From contig CAWIVY010000007.1 of the NCBI GenBank assembly GCA_963839615.1, positions 682,001 through 746,000 on the forward strand: a stretch of DNA of 64,000 nt, written 5' to 3'. The DNA comes from DASQMT01 sp963839615. Its GTDB lineage: Bacteria > Actinomycetota > Thermoleophilia > Solirubrobacterales > Solirubrobacteraceae. The stretch's first letter is position 1. The number at the start of each line of letters is the position of its first letter. This document shows positions 16,050 to 24,052 of this stretch, piece after piece. Made by a program: the position numbers and the translations under genes. The notes under the pieces are model-generated. The model saw nothing but the letters and a program-made list of their open reading frames with translations. It was not told where the DNA came from and did no database searches.

Positions 16050-17160
16050 GGCCCGCCAGCCCCGCGTCGACGAGCACGACCGTGCGCGCACCCTCGCCCG
16101 CCCGCAGCCGCGCGAACGCCTCGTCGATGCCGTCGAGGTCCGTCACGTGCGTCACGACGTCGGCGACCGAGAAGCTGCCCGCGGCGGTCATCTCCGCCAT
16201 CGAGGCGAGCAGGCTCACCGGGTCGCCCGAGCCGTAGTAGCTGCCGCGGATCCCCTTCTCGGAGAGGAGCTCCAGCGCGGGCAGCGCGAAGTCGACCCCG
16301 GCCGGGGTGATCCCGACGACCGTCGCCGTCGCGCCCGCGCGCAGCACGTCCCAGGCGAGGCGGATCGTCGCCGGCGACCCGACCGCCTCGAATGCGTGGT
16401 CGACGCCGCCGGGAGCGAGCGCCAGGACCGCGGACAGCGTGTCGTCGCCGGCCTGCACCGCGTCGCTCGCGCCGCGCGCCAGGGCCAGCGCCAGCTTCGC
16501 CTCGTCGCGCTCGACGGCGATGACGGTGGCCGCGCCTGCGAGGCGTGCGGCCGCGACGAGCTGCAGCCCGACGCCGCCGCAGCCGATCACGCACACCGTC
16601 TCCCCCACCCCGACCCGCGCGGCGTTGCGCACCGCGCCCACCGCGGTGACGACGCCGCACCCGAGCAGGGACGCCTGCCAGAGCGGCACGGCGGCCGGGA
16701 TCGGCACCGCGCAGGCGGCGGGGACGACGCAGCGCTCGGCGAAGCTGGAGATGAAGTTGAAGTGCTGGACCGGCGCTCCGCCCGCGAGCCGCAGGCGCGA
16801 GCTGCCGTCCAGGAGCGTGCCCGCGAAGGCCGCCGCGTCGGCCGTCTCGCAGAGGTTGCGCCGCCCCGCCACGCAAGGCCCGCACTCGCCGCACGCCGGG
16901 ACGAAGCAGAACGCGACCGGATCGCCCGGGACGACGTGGTCGACACGTTCGCCGACCGCCTCGACGATCCCCGCGCCCTCGTGACCGAGGACGATCGGGT
17001 GCCGCCCGTCCCCGAGGTGGCCGTCGGCGAGGTGGAGGTCCGTGTGGCAGACGCCGGCCGCGGCCACGCGGACGAGCACCTCGCCGGCGCGGGGCGGCTC
17101 GAGCTCGAGCTCGCACACCTCCAGCGGCGAGGCGTAGGAGTGCAGTACGGCGGCGCGCAT
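16039..17160 (-). CDS. Zinc-dependent alcohol dehydrogenase, class III-like (copy 1)
   Basis: A 373-residue medium-chain dehydrogenase. Catalytic zinc ligands are in AAGVCHTDLH and VLGHEGAGIVE; the structural zinc lobe has four cysteines in ACGECGPCVAGRRNLC; the nucleotide site is VIGCGGVGLQLV followed by VIAVERDEAKL (acidic, so NAD rather than NADP). The overall pattern is that of class III enzymes, which include hydroxymethyl-thiol (formaldehyde) dehydrogenases, though alcohol substrates are equally possible. A paralogue lies 1.6 kb away, with fae between them. ATG at 17160 chosen; GTG at 17166 would overlap the previous stop. Confidence 0.88.
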   Translation of the reverse strand: MRAAVLHSYASPLEVCELELEPPRAGEVLVRVAAAGVCHTDLHLADGHLGDGRHPIVLGHEGAGIVEAVGERVDHVVPGDPVAFCFVPACGECGPCVAGRRNLCETADAAAFAGTLLDGSSRLRLAGGAPVQHFNFISSFAERCVVPAACAVPIPAAVPLWQASLLGCGVVTAVGAVRNAARVGVGETVCVIGCGGVGLQLVAAARLAGAATVIAVERDEAKLALALARGASDAVQAGDDTLSAVLALAPGGVDHAFEAVGSPATIRLAWDVLRAGATATVVGITPAGVDFALPALELLSEKGIRGSYYGSGDPVSLLASMAEMTAAGSFSVADVVTHVTDLDGIDEAFARLRAGEGARTVVLVDAGLAGHDG

Positions 17161-17162
17161 CC

Positions 17163-18275
17163 TCACGCGACCCGGTGCGCCTCCAGCGCCTCGAGATCGG
17201 GTGTCACGCCGAGGCCGGGGCCGGGCGGAGGAGCGATCGTCCCGTCCGCCCCGATATCGATCACGGGGCCGCCCAGCAGCCAGTCGCGCCGCTCAGGGCC
17301 CCAGCCCGGCGGGTCGTGGGGAACCTCGATGAAGGGGCACGACGAGACGGCCAGCGCCAGGTGCAGGTTGGCGAGCAGCCCCAGGCCGTTGGACCACGTG
17401 TGCGGGGAGAACGACCGCCCGCAGAGGTCGGCCAGGCCGGCGATCCTGCGGCAGCCGCCGAGGCCGCCGGCCAGGACGACGTCCGGCTGCACGACGTCGA
17501 TGCCGCCGCGCAGCACGAGGTCGCGCGCCTCGTGCAGGCTGCGCACCATCTCGCCGGCCGCGAGCCGCAGCGACGTGCCGGCGCGCAACCGCGCGTAGCC
17601 CTCGACGTCGTACGTCGGGAGCGGCTCCTCGAGCCAGTAGACCCCGAGCGGCTCGAGCGCGCGGGCGCATTCGATCGCGGTCGCGACGTCCCAGCGCGGG
17701 CTGCGGTCGCCGGCCATGCGCCAGCCGTGGTTCGCGTCGACCATCAGCTCCACGTCGGAGCCGACGGCGCCGCGGACCGCCTCCACGACCGCCACGTCCT
17801 CGCGCCAGTCGGAGTGGTGGAAGCGGAGCTTGACGGCGCGCACGCCGGCGTCGCGCAGGGCCGTCACGCGCCGCGCGCGCTCGTCCGGCGCCACGAGCTC
17901 GCCGCTCGAGGCGTAGGCGAGGATCCGCTCGGAGCGGCCGCCGAGCAGCCGCCACAGCGGCTCTCCGAGCGCGCGGGCGACGAGGTCCCAGACCGCGACC
18001 TCGGCGATCCACGGCCGCCCGCCATGCAGGTCGACGGTCTCGCAGAGCTCGCGCACGACCTCGGTGCGGCGCGGATCCAGGCCGACCAGCAGCCGCTCGA
18101 GCAGCGCCGCGTCGGGCAGCTCGTCGCCGCTGGCGTAGCCGGCCGTGCCGTCGTCGGCGCGCACGATCACCAGCGCCGCCTCGCTCCGCGTGCGCGGCTC
18201 GGGATCCCAGGCGGCGTTGAACGGCGGGTCGAGCGGCACGCCGTAGCGCCGGACCTCGACAGAGGCGATCTGCAC
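17163..18275 (-). CDS. Enolase-superfamily enzyme (mandelate racemase/muconate lactonising type)
   Basis: A 370-residue protein with the capping domain (MQIASVEVRRYGVPLDPPF) and barrel of the mandelate racemase group. The three metal ligands are seen as aspartate in LMVDANHGW, glutamate in YWLEEPLP and glutamate in LAAGEMVRS. A histidine in SFSPHTWSNGLG matches the general-base histidine of mandelate racemase-type members; on the opposite face the usual KxK strand reads VKLRFHH. The family removes the proton next to a carboxylate, catalysing racemisation, epimerisation or dehydration. Betaine epimerases such as HpbD belong to this superfamily, which is relevant here. Starts with GTG three bases after the fae stop. 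Confidence 0.87.
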   Translation of the reverse strand: MQIASVEVRRYGVPLDPPFNAAWDPEPRTRSEAALVIVRADDGTAGYASGDELPDAALLERLLVGLDPRRTEVVRELCETVDLHGGRPWIAEVAVWDLVARALGEPLWRLLGGRSERILAYASSGELVAPDERARRVTALRDAGVRAVKLRFHHSDWREDVAVVEAVRGAVGSDVELMVDANHGWRMAGDRSPRWDVATAIECARALEPLGVYWLEEPLPTYDVEGYARLRAGTSLRLAAGEMVRSLHEARDLVLRGGIDVVQPDVVLAGGLGGCRRIAGLADLCGRSFSPHTWSNGLGLLANLHLALAVSSCPFIEVPHDPPGWGPERRDWLLGGPVIDIGADGTIAPPPGPGLGVTPDLEALEAHRVA

Positions 18276-18791
18276 CTATCCGCCCGTGTAGTAGATGTTC
18301 GCCGCGTCCTCGCGGCGGGCGACCAGCGCCTCGATCTCCGCCGCGGACGGCGGTTGCAGCGCGTCGGCGATCGCTCCGCGCATCGCCTCGCGATTCGCGC
18401 GCTTGACCGCTGTCTCGTCATGCGCCGCGGGGTCTACCCAGACCGCGACGAGCACGACCACCTCGGTCACCTCGGCCGCGTCGATCAGCCCGTCCGCCAC
18501 GGCGTCGAGCACTCCCTGGGAGATCCCGAGCTGCGCCGCGCCCCAGGTGATCGGCCCGACGTCGCCGTCGACCGGCGACTTGTTGACCACGATCGTGACC
18601 GGCCGCACGACCACGCCCGGCGAGAGGCAGGCGAGGAACGGCACATGCCCGGGGCGAGGGGAGGCGAGCGCGCCCGCCGCGGCCGCCGCGGTCGGCGAGC
18701 CGCGGCGCGCGAGCACGACGTTGATGTGGCTGCCGTTGGGCACCTCGCCCGACCAGGCCTCGCCGACGCGGCCGTCCAGCGGATCCGTCAT
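18276..18791 (-). CDS. fae: Formaldehyde-activating enzyme family protein
   Basis: A 171-residue protein matching formaldehyde-activating enzyme along its whole core: GEAWSGEVPNGSHINVVLA (histidine at residue 22, the position assigned to catalysis in Methylorubrum Fae), HVPFLACLSPGVVVRPVTIV, WGAAQLGISQGVLDAVADG and VVVLVAVWVDPAAHDE. Fae condenses formaldehyde with tetrahydromethanopterin; stand-alone homologues exist whose carrier is uncertain. About 25 extra C-terminal residues follow the core. No other tetrahydromethanopterin pathway gene is in the window. It lies between the enolase-superfamily gene and a dehydrogenase, overlapping the latter by four bases (ATGA), so it is an integral operon member. 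Family call is confident, reaction is not. Confidence 0.85.
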   Translation of the reverse strand: MTDPLDGRVGEAWSGEVPNGSHINVVLARRGSPTAAAAAGALASPRPGHVPFLACLSPGVVVRPVTIVVNKSPVDGDVGPITWGAAQLGISQGVLDAVADGLIDAAEVTEVVVLVAVWVDPAAHDETAVKRANREAMRGAIADALQPPSAAEIEALVARREDAANIYYTGG

Positions 18792-19903
18792 GTCGCCCCC
18801 TCGAGATCGAGCACCACGCGCAGGGCGTCGCCGCCGCGCATCGCGGCGAATGCGTCCTGCACAGAATCGAGCGGCATCCGCTCGGACACCAGGCGATCGA
18901 GCGGCAGCCGTCCCCTCAGGTAGAGCTCCAGCAGCGCCGGGAAGTCGCGCTCGGGCCGCGTCGAGCCGTAGATCGAGCCGAGGATGCGCCGCTCCATGCG
19001 CGGGATCGGCAGCGCCGGCAGCGTGATCGTCGCGTCGGCGGGCGGAATCCCGATCAGCACCGCGGCGCCGCGCGCGCGGGTCGAGAGGAAGGCGGTCAGA
19101 GCCGCCTCGGGCCGACCGGTCGCCTCGATCGCGTAGTCGACTCCCCCGCCGGAGACCTCGAGCACGCGCTCGGCGGTCGCCTCGGGGCTCCCGGCCCAGC
19201 TCACGGCGTGCGTCGCGCCCAGCCCCTCCGCCGCCGCGAGCTTGTCATGTGACACGTCGACCGCCACGATCGGGTGGGCCCCGGCGACGACCGCGCCGAG
19301 CAGCGCGCTCATCCCGACGCCGCCGCAGCCGATCACCGCGACGCGGTCGCCGGGCCGCACGCCCGCGGTGCGCCAGACTGCGCCGGTGCCGGTCGCGACC
19401 GCGCAGCCGGCCAGCGCGGCGACCTCGAACGGCACGCCGTCGGGGATCGGGATGCAGCAGGCCGCGGGCACGACGGCGCGCTCGGCGAACGTCGACAGGA
19501 ACGAGTAGTGGTAGACGGGCTCGCCGCCGCGCGAGAGCCGCGGGGTGCCGTCGAGCAGGCCGCCGTGCCCCATCTCCTGCCAGGCCGTGGCGCACAGGTG
19601 CGGCAACTCCCGCACGCACTCCGCGCAATGCCCGCAGGCGGGCATCCAGGAGAGCATCACGCGCCGGCCGACGGCCACGCCGGCATGCTCGCCCGCCGCC
19701 TCCACGACGCCGGCGCCCTCGTGGCCGAGCACCGCCGGGCAGCGGGTCGTGGCGGTGCCGTCGATCGCGTTGTAGTCCGAGTGGCAGACCCCGCTCGCGT
19801 ACAGCCGGACCAGCACCTCGCCGGGCCCGGGCGGCGCCAGCTCGAGCTCCGTCACCTCCAGCCGCGCTCCGACCCGCTCGAGGACGGCGGCGCGGATCTT
19901 CAG
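18788..19903 (-). CDS. Zinc-dependent alcohol dehydrogenase, class III-like (copy 2)
   Basis: Paralogue of the dehydrogenase at 16.0-17.2 kb: catalytic zinc motifs ASGVCHSDYN and VLGHEGAGVVE, four-cysteine lobe ACGHCAECVRELPHLC, nucleotide site VIGCGGVGMSAL. The first ordinary start (GTG, 19855) would remove the first strand; the in-frame sequence upstream reads KIRAAVLERVGARLEVTELEL, which aligns with the N-terminus of copy 1. The codon at the expected start is CTG (19901-19903), overlapping the upstream stop as CTGA in the same way ATGA overlaps occur elsewhere in this operon. A CTG start is therefore proposed, giving 371 residues. Confidence 0.85.
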   Translation of the reverse strand: MKIRAAVLERVGARLEVTELELAPPGPGEVLVRLYASGVCHSDYNAIDGTATTRCPAVLGHEGAGVVEAAGEHAGVAVGRRVMLSWMPACGHCAECVRELPHLCATAWQEMGHGGLLDGTPRLSRGGEPVYHYSFLSTFAERAVVPAACCIPIPDGVPFEVAALAGCAVATGTGAVWRTAGVRPGDRVAVIGCGGVGMSALLGAVVAGAHPIVAVDVSHDKLAAAEGLGATHAVSWAGSPEATAERVLEVSGGGVDYAIEATGRPEAALTAFLSTRARGAAVLIGIPPADATITLPALPIPRMERRILGSIYGSTRPERDFPALLELYLRGRLPLDRLVSERMPLDSVQDAFAAMRGGDALRVVLDLEGAT

Positions 19904-22152
19904 CGCTCGCCTCCGGGCGGGCGTTCGCCGGGCGTCCCCTCGACGTCCGGCGGGCGCTCGCTCACGGGCGGCGTCTCGGGCGCCGGCTGCTCGGGCGCGG
20001 GATCGTCGTCGACCGGCTGCTCGCCGGCGGGCGCGCTGTCGGCCTCCTCGCGCGTGCCCACAGCCTCGTCGCGGCTACGTGCGGCGGGGTCCCGCGGACC
20101 TCCGCCGGGCTGCTGGTCGGGCGCGGCCTTCTGCAGCTCGCGCAGCTCCTCGACGGAGTAGTGGCAGCGCCAGAAGTGCCCGGGCTCGACCTCCTTGAGC
20201 TCGGGCTCCTGCTCGTGGCAGACGTCGCCGATGTAGCGCGGGCAGCGGGTGTGGAAGACGCAGCCCGACGGCGGATCCCCGTGTGTCGGGATCTCACCGT
20301 GGAGCTTGATGCGCTCGCGCTTCTCACCCTCCGCCTGCGGGACCGAGGAAAGCAGCGCCTCGGTGTAGGGATGGTGCGGAGGCGTGAAGACCGTCTCGGA
20401 GTCACCGAGCTCCATCAGCCGCCCGAGGTAGAGCACGGCGATCCGGTCGGAGAGGTAGCGCACGACCCCGAGGTCGTGCGAGATGAACAGGTACGTGACG
20501 CCCTTCTCGGACTGGAGCTCCGCCAGCAGGTTGAGGATCGCGGCCTGCACGGAGACGTCCAGCGCCGAGGTCGGCTCATCGCAGACGACGACGCGCGGGT
20601 CGCCGGCGAACGCGCGGGCGATCGCCACGCGCTGCTTGAGGCCGCCCGAAAGCTGTGCCGGGCGCGAGTGGATCAGGCGCGTGTCGAAGCGGACCGAGTG
20701 GGCGAGCTCCTTCAGGTGCTCCTCGCGTTCGGCGCCGGAGCCGCCACGCAGCTTCTCGAGCGCGCGGGTCAGGATGCGCTGCACGGAGAACCGGCGGTTG
20801 AGGGCGGAGTCGGGATTCTGGAAGACGATCTGCAGCGCGCGGACGTCGTCGCGACCGCGCTTCGTGATCTTCTTCTCCAGCGGGACCCCGTCGAGCTCGA
20901 TGACCGACCCCTCGTCGGCCGGGATGAGCCCGAGCAGCGTGCGCGCGAGCGTGGTCTTGCCGCTGCCGGACTCGCCGACCAGGCCGAGGGTCTCGCCCGG
21001 CCGCAGCTCGAAGTTGAGGTCGTCGACCGCCCGGATGTCGTTGCCCTCCTGGCGGAACGTCTTGTTCAGGCTCTCCGCGCGGATCACGGGCTCGGCGTTC
21101 ATGTCGACGGGCTTGAACGAAGCGGCGGCGGGCGTCGCCCGCGGCAGCTCGTGCGCCTGCTCCCAGAAGTGGCAGCGGCTGTGGCGCCCGCCGCCGAGGT
21201 CGTGGAACGGCGGCTCCTCCTTCGAGCAGATCTCCTTCGCGAGGCCGCAGCGATCGACGAACACGCAGGCCGGCAGGTCCTGGCCGAGCTGGGGCAGGAA
21301 GCCCGGGATCGTGTCCAGCCGCTGCTGGTCCTTGCGCACGCCGCCGTGTGGCAGGCAGCGCAGCAGGCCGACCGCGTAGGGATGCCGCGGGTCGTTGAAC
21401 ACGTCGTCGACGGGGCCCTCCTCGACGAGCCGCCCCGCGTACAGGACTCCCACGCGATCGCACATCTGCGCGATCACCTCGAGGTTGTGGCTGATGAAGA
21501 GGACGCTCGTCTGGAACTCCTTGCGCAGCTCCGAGACGAGGTCGAGCACCTCCGCCTCGACGGTGGCGTCCAGCCCGGTGGTCGGCTCGTCGAGGATCAG
21601 CAGCGCTGGGTCCTTGGCCAGCGCCATCGCGATCACGACGCGCTGCTGCATGCCGCCCGAGAGCTGGTGGGCATACCGCCGCATGACGCTGTCCGGGTCG
21701 GAGATCTGCACCTTGCGCAGCATCTCCCTGGCCCGCTCGTCCGCCCGCTTGGGGTCCTCACCGGCGATGACGAAGACCTCGGCCACCTGGTCGCCGATCC
21801 GGATCGTCGGGTTGAGCGCTCCGCCCGGGTTCTGGTAGACCATCGACACCTTCGAGGCGCGCAGCTTGCGCACCTGCGCCTCGCTCATGTCCGCGAGATC
21901 CTCGCCGGCCACCTTCACCGAGCCGCTCGAGATGCGCCCGTTGCGCGGCAGGTAGCGCAGCACGGCGTACGCCGCGGTCGACTTGCCGCAGCCGGACTCG
22001 CCCACGAGGCCATAGGACTCGCCCTCGGCGATGGCGAAGTTGACGCCGCGCAGGACCGGTCGCCAGATCCCGCGCACGCGGTAGGCGACCTCCAGGTCGG
22101 TCAGCTCGAGTGCGGCGGCCGCCGCGACGGTGCTTTCAGGAGTTGTTGTCAT
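19900..22152 (-). CDS. Fused oligopeptide-type ABC importer ATPase (DppD-DppF)
   Basis: A 750-residue protein with two complete ATPase domains in tandem. Domain 1: Walker A GESGCGKST, signature LSGGMQQRV, Walker B LLILDEPTTGLD. Domain 2: GESGSGKTT, LSGGLKQRVA, VVVCDEPTSALD. Each is followed by the oligopeptide-transporter C-terminal region with clustered cysteines (CVFVDRCGLAKEIC and CVFHTRCPRYIGDVC), which bind an iron-sulfur cluster in some relatives. A roughly 95-residue tail rich in Pro, Glu and Asp ends the protein. It energises the DppB/DppC channel. Separate DppD and DppF proteins are more usual, so the fusion and the acidic tail are notable. ATG overlaps the dppC stop. Confidence 0.92.
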   Translation of the reverse strand: MTTTPESTVAAAAALELTDLEVAYRVRGIWRPVLRGVNFAIAEGESYGLVGESGCGKSTAAYAVLRYLPRNGRISSGSVKVAGEDLADMSEAQVRKLRASKVSMVYQNPGGALNPTIRIGDQVAEVFVIAGEDPKRADERAREMLRKVQISDPDSVMRRYAHQLSGGMQQRVVIAMALAKDPALLILDEPTTGLDATVEAEVLDLVSELRKEFQTSVLFISHNLEVIAQMCDRVGVLYAGRLVEEGPVDDVFNDPRHPYAVGLLRCLPHGGVRKDQQRLDTIPGFLPQLGQDLPACVFVDRCGLAKEICSKEEPPFHDLGGGRHSRCHFWEQAHELPRATPAAASFKPVDMNAEPVIRAESLNKTFRQEGNDIRAVDDLNFELRPGETLGLVGESGSGKTTLARTLLGLIPADEGSVIELDGVPLEKKITKRGRDDVRALQIVFQNPDSALNRRFSVQRILTRALEKLRGGSGAEREEHLKELAHSVRFDTRLIHSRPAQLSGGLKQRVAIARAFAGDPRVVVCDEPTSALDVSVQAAILNLLAELQSEKGVTYLFISHDLGVVRYLSDRIAVLYLGRLMELGDSETVFTPPHHPYTEALLSSVPQAEGEKRERIKLHGEIPTHGDPPSGCVFHTRCPRYIGDVCHEQEPELKEVEPGHFWRCHYSVEELRELQKAAPDQQPGGGPRDPAARSRDEAVGTREEADSAPAGEQPVDDDPAPEQPAPETPPVSERPPDVEGTPGERPPGGER

Positions 22153-23069
22153 CGCTCGAAGGCCGAGGCCACACCGTCGGCGATCAGGTTCACACCGATC
22201 ACCAGCGTGGCGATCGCCAGGCTCGGGAACAGGACGGGCCACCAGAAGCCGCCGGAGATCACGCCGTAGTTCTCGGCGACCTGGAGGCCCCAGTCCGGCG
22301 CGGGGGGCGGGATGCCGAAACCGAGGAAGGAGAGCCCGGCGGCGACGAAGACGGAGTAGCCGAGCCGCACGGTGAACTCGACGATGATCGGGCCCATGAC
22401 GTTGGGCAGGATCTCTCCGAACAGGATGTAGGGCGTGCGCTCGTTGCGCAGCCGCGCGGCGGCAACGTACTCGAGCTCGCGCTCGGTCAGCACGGCCGCG
22501 CGTACGGTGCGCGAGATGATCGGGGCGAAGAGGACGCCGATCGTGACGATCAGCGTGGTGTGCGACGGGCCGAGCGCGACGGCGATCAGGAGCCCCATGA
22601 TGATCACCGGGAGCGCAAGGAACGCCTCGATGATCCGGCTCAGCACGTCGTCCACCATCCCGCGGAAGTAGCCGGTCACCAGGCCCAGCGCGGTCCCCAG
22701 GACGGTCGCGAGGATGGTCGCCAGCGGCGCCACGATGAGGATGTCGCGCGAACCGACGATGACGCGCGAGAAGACGTCGCGACCCAGCTTGTCGGTTCCG
22801 AGCCAGTTGTCCGCCGACGGGGAGAGCAGGTCGTTGATCGGGTCCGAGGCCAGCGGGTCCTTCGGCACCAGCAGCTCGCCGAAGATCGCGCACAGCACCC
22901 AGAATCCCACGATGACCGCCCCGGCGAGGAAGGACTTCGAGCGCCGCAGCAGCGCCAGGCGCTCCCTGGTCGCAACGCGGCTGTCGTCGCCGCGGGAGCC
23001 GACGGACGCCGGGCTCGCGGTGCCGATCTCGGTCGCGCCGGCGGGCGCGGGCTGCCCCTGGAGGCTCAT
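22149..23069 (-). CDS. Oligopeptide-type ABC importer permease (DppC-like)
   Basis: A 306-residue inner-membrane permease with an extended hydrophilic N-terminus, a first membrane segment (SFLAGAVIVGFWVLCAIFGELL), the large loop LASDPINDLLSPSADNWLGTDKLGRDVFSRVI characteristic of DppC/OppC, and the EAA loop EYVAAARLRNERTPYILFGEILPN that docks the ATPase. Overlaps its neighbours by four bases on both sides, so it is part of one translationally coupled set with dppB and the fused ATPase. Confidence 0.92.
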   Translation of the reverse strand: MSLQGQPAPAGATEIGTASPASVGSRGDDSRVATRERLALLRRSKSFLAGAVIVGFWVLCAIFGELLVPKDPLASDPINDLLSPSADNWLGTDKLGRDVFSRVIVGSRDILIVAPLATILATVLGTALGLVTGYFRGMVDDVLSRIIEAFLALPVIIMGLLIAVALGPSHTTLIVTIGVLFAPIISRTVRAAVLTERELEYVAAARLRNERTPYILFGEILPNVMGPIIVEFTVRLGYSVFVAAGLSFLGFGIPPPAPDWGLQVAENYGVISGGFWWPVLFPSLAIATLVIGVNLIADGVASAFER

Positions 23070-24019
23070 TCTGCGGCCTCGAGGCGTACGCGCGGGTTCA
23101 GGACGGAGTAGAGGATGTCGGCGATCAGCGTGGCGACGAGGTAGACGATCCCGACCAGCAGTACGGCGCTCTGGAGCACGGGGATGTCCTTCTGCGTCGC
23201 GGCACGGAACATCGCCAGGCCTATCCCCTGGTAGTTGAAGAGGGTCTCGATGATCACGAGACCGCCGATCAGGTAGCCGGCCTGGGTGGCGACGACCGCG
23301 ATCGTGGGCAGCAGCGAGTTGCGCAGCACGTGGCGGGTGATCACTGTCCGCTGCGGCAGGCCCTTGAGGATCGCCGTTCGCGTGTAGTCGGCCTCGAGCG
23401 CTTCGATCGTCCCCGCTCGCGCCATCCGGGCGATGTAGCCGAACAACACGCAGACCAGGCAGAGCGAGGGCAGGAACAGGTACTTGATCTGCGTGAAGAC
23501 GCTCGCCCCCTCCGGGAACTGGGCCGTGGTCGGGAAGATCCCGAGGCCGAGCGCGAAGATCACGATGAAGAACACGGCCCAGACGAACTCGGGGATGGCG
23601 GTGGCCGACAGGCCGCCGACCGAGATCAGGCGGTCAATGAAGGCGCCCTCCTTCATGGCCGCCAGCACGCCGCCGGCGATCGCGAGCGGCACGACGATGA
23701 TGAAGGCGAGCAGCGCCAGCTTGCCCGACGCCACGATCGCGTCGCTGACGATGTCCACCACAGGACGCTTGTTGACCGCGGACGCGCCGAGATCGCCCGT
23801 GACGAAGTGCGAGATCCAGTCCCAGTACTGGGTCGCCAGCGAGCGGTCCGTGCCGAGCTCCTTGCTGAGCGCATCGACCGAGGCCTGATCGGCGAACGGG
23901 CCCAGGATGCGCCGAGCCACGTCGCCGGGCAGCACCTGGGACGCCAGGAAGATCACGATGCTGAGCAGAAACAGCGTGATCAGGCCGAGCGCGAACCGCT
24001 TGGCCAGGAAGCGGGCGAT
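23066..24019 (-). CDS. Oligopeptide-type ABC importer permease (DppB-like)
   Basis: Permease of about 317 residues with six membrane segments, the N-terminal membrane helix LITLFLLSIVIFLASQVLPGD typical of DppB, and the EAA loop ADYTRTAILKGLPQRTVITRHVLRN. The expected N-terminus (ARFLAKRFALGLITLF) begins after a good ribosome-binding sequence (GAGGGGGA), but the codon at the start position is ATC (24017-24019); no ATG, GTG or TTG is in frame until deep inside the first membrane helix. Either ATC is used or a base is wrong. The end overlaps dppC (ATGA). Confidence 0.88.
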   Translation of the reverse strand: MARFLAKRFALGLITLFLLSIVIFLASQVLPGDVARRILGPFADQASVDALSKELGTDRSLATQYWDWISHFVTGDLGASAVNKRPVVDIVSDAIVASGKLALLAFIIVVPLAIAGGVLAAMKEGAFIDRLISVGGLSATAIPEFVWAVFFIVIFALGLGIFPTTAQFPEGASVFTQIKYLFLPSLCLVCVLFGYIARMARAGTIEALEADYTRTAILKGLPQRTVITRHVLRNSLLPTIAVVATQAGYLIGGLVIIETLFNYQGIGLAMFRAATQKDIPVLQSAVLLVGIVYLVATLIADILYSVLNPRVRLEAAE

Positions 24020-24052
24020 GGCGGCGTCCCCCTCTAAGCGACCGTCGCCCGG

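Noticed and set aside
19249..22269. A 1006-codon rightward open frame opposite the ABC ATPase gene
   Set aside because: Antisense shadow of a GC-rich coding region: low-complexity composition, no domains, and the opposite strand encodes clear ATPases.
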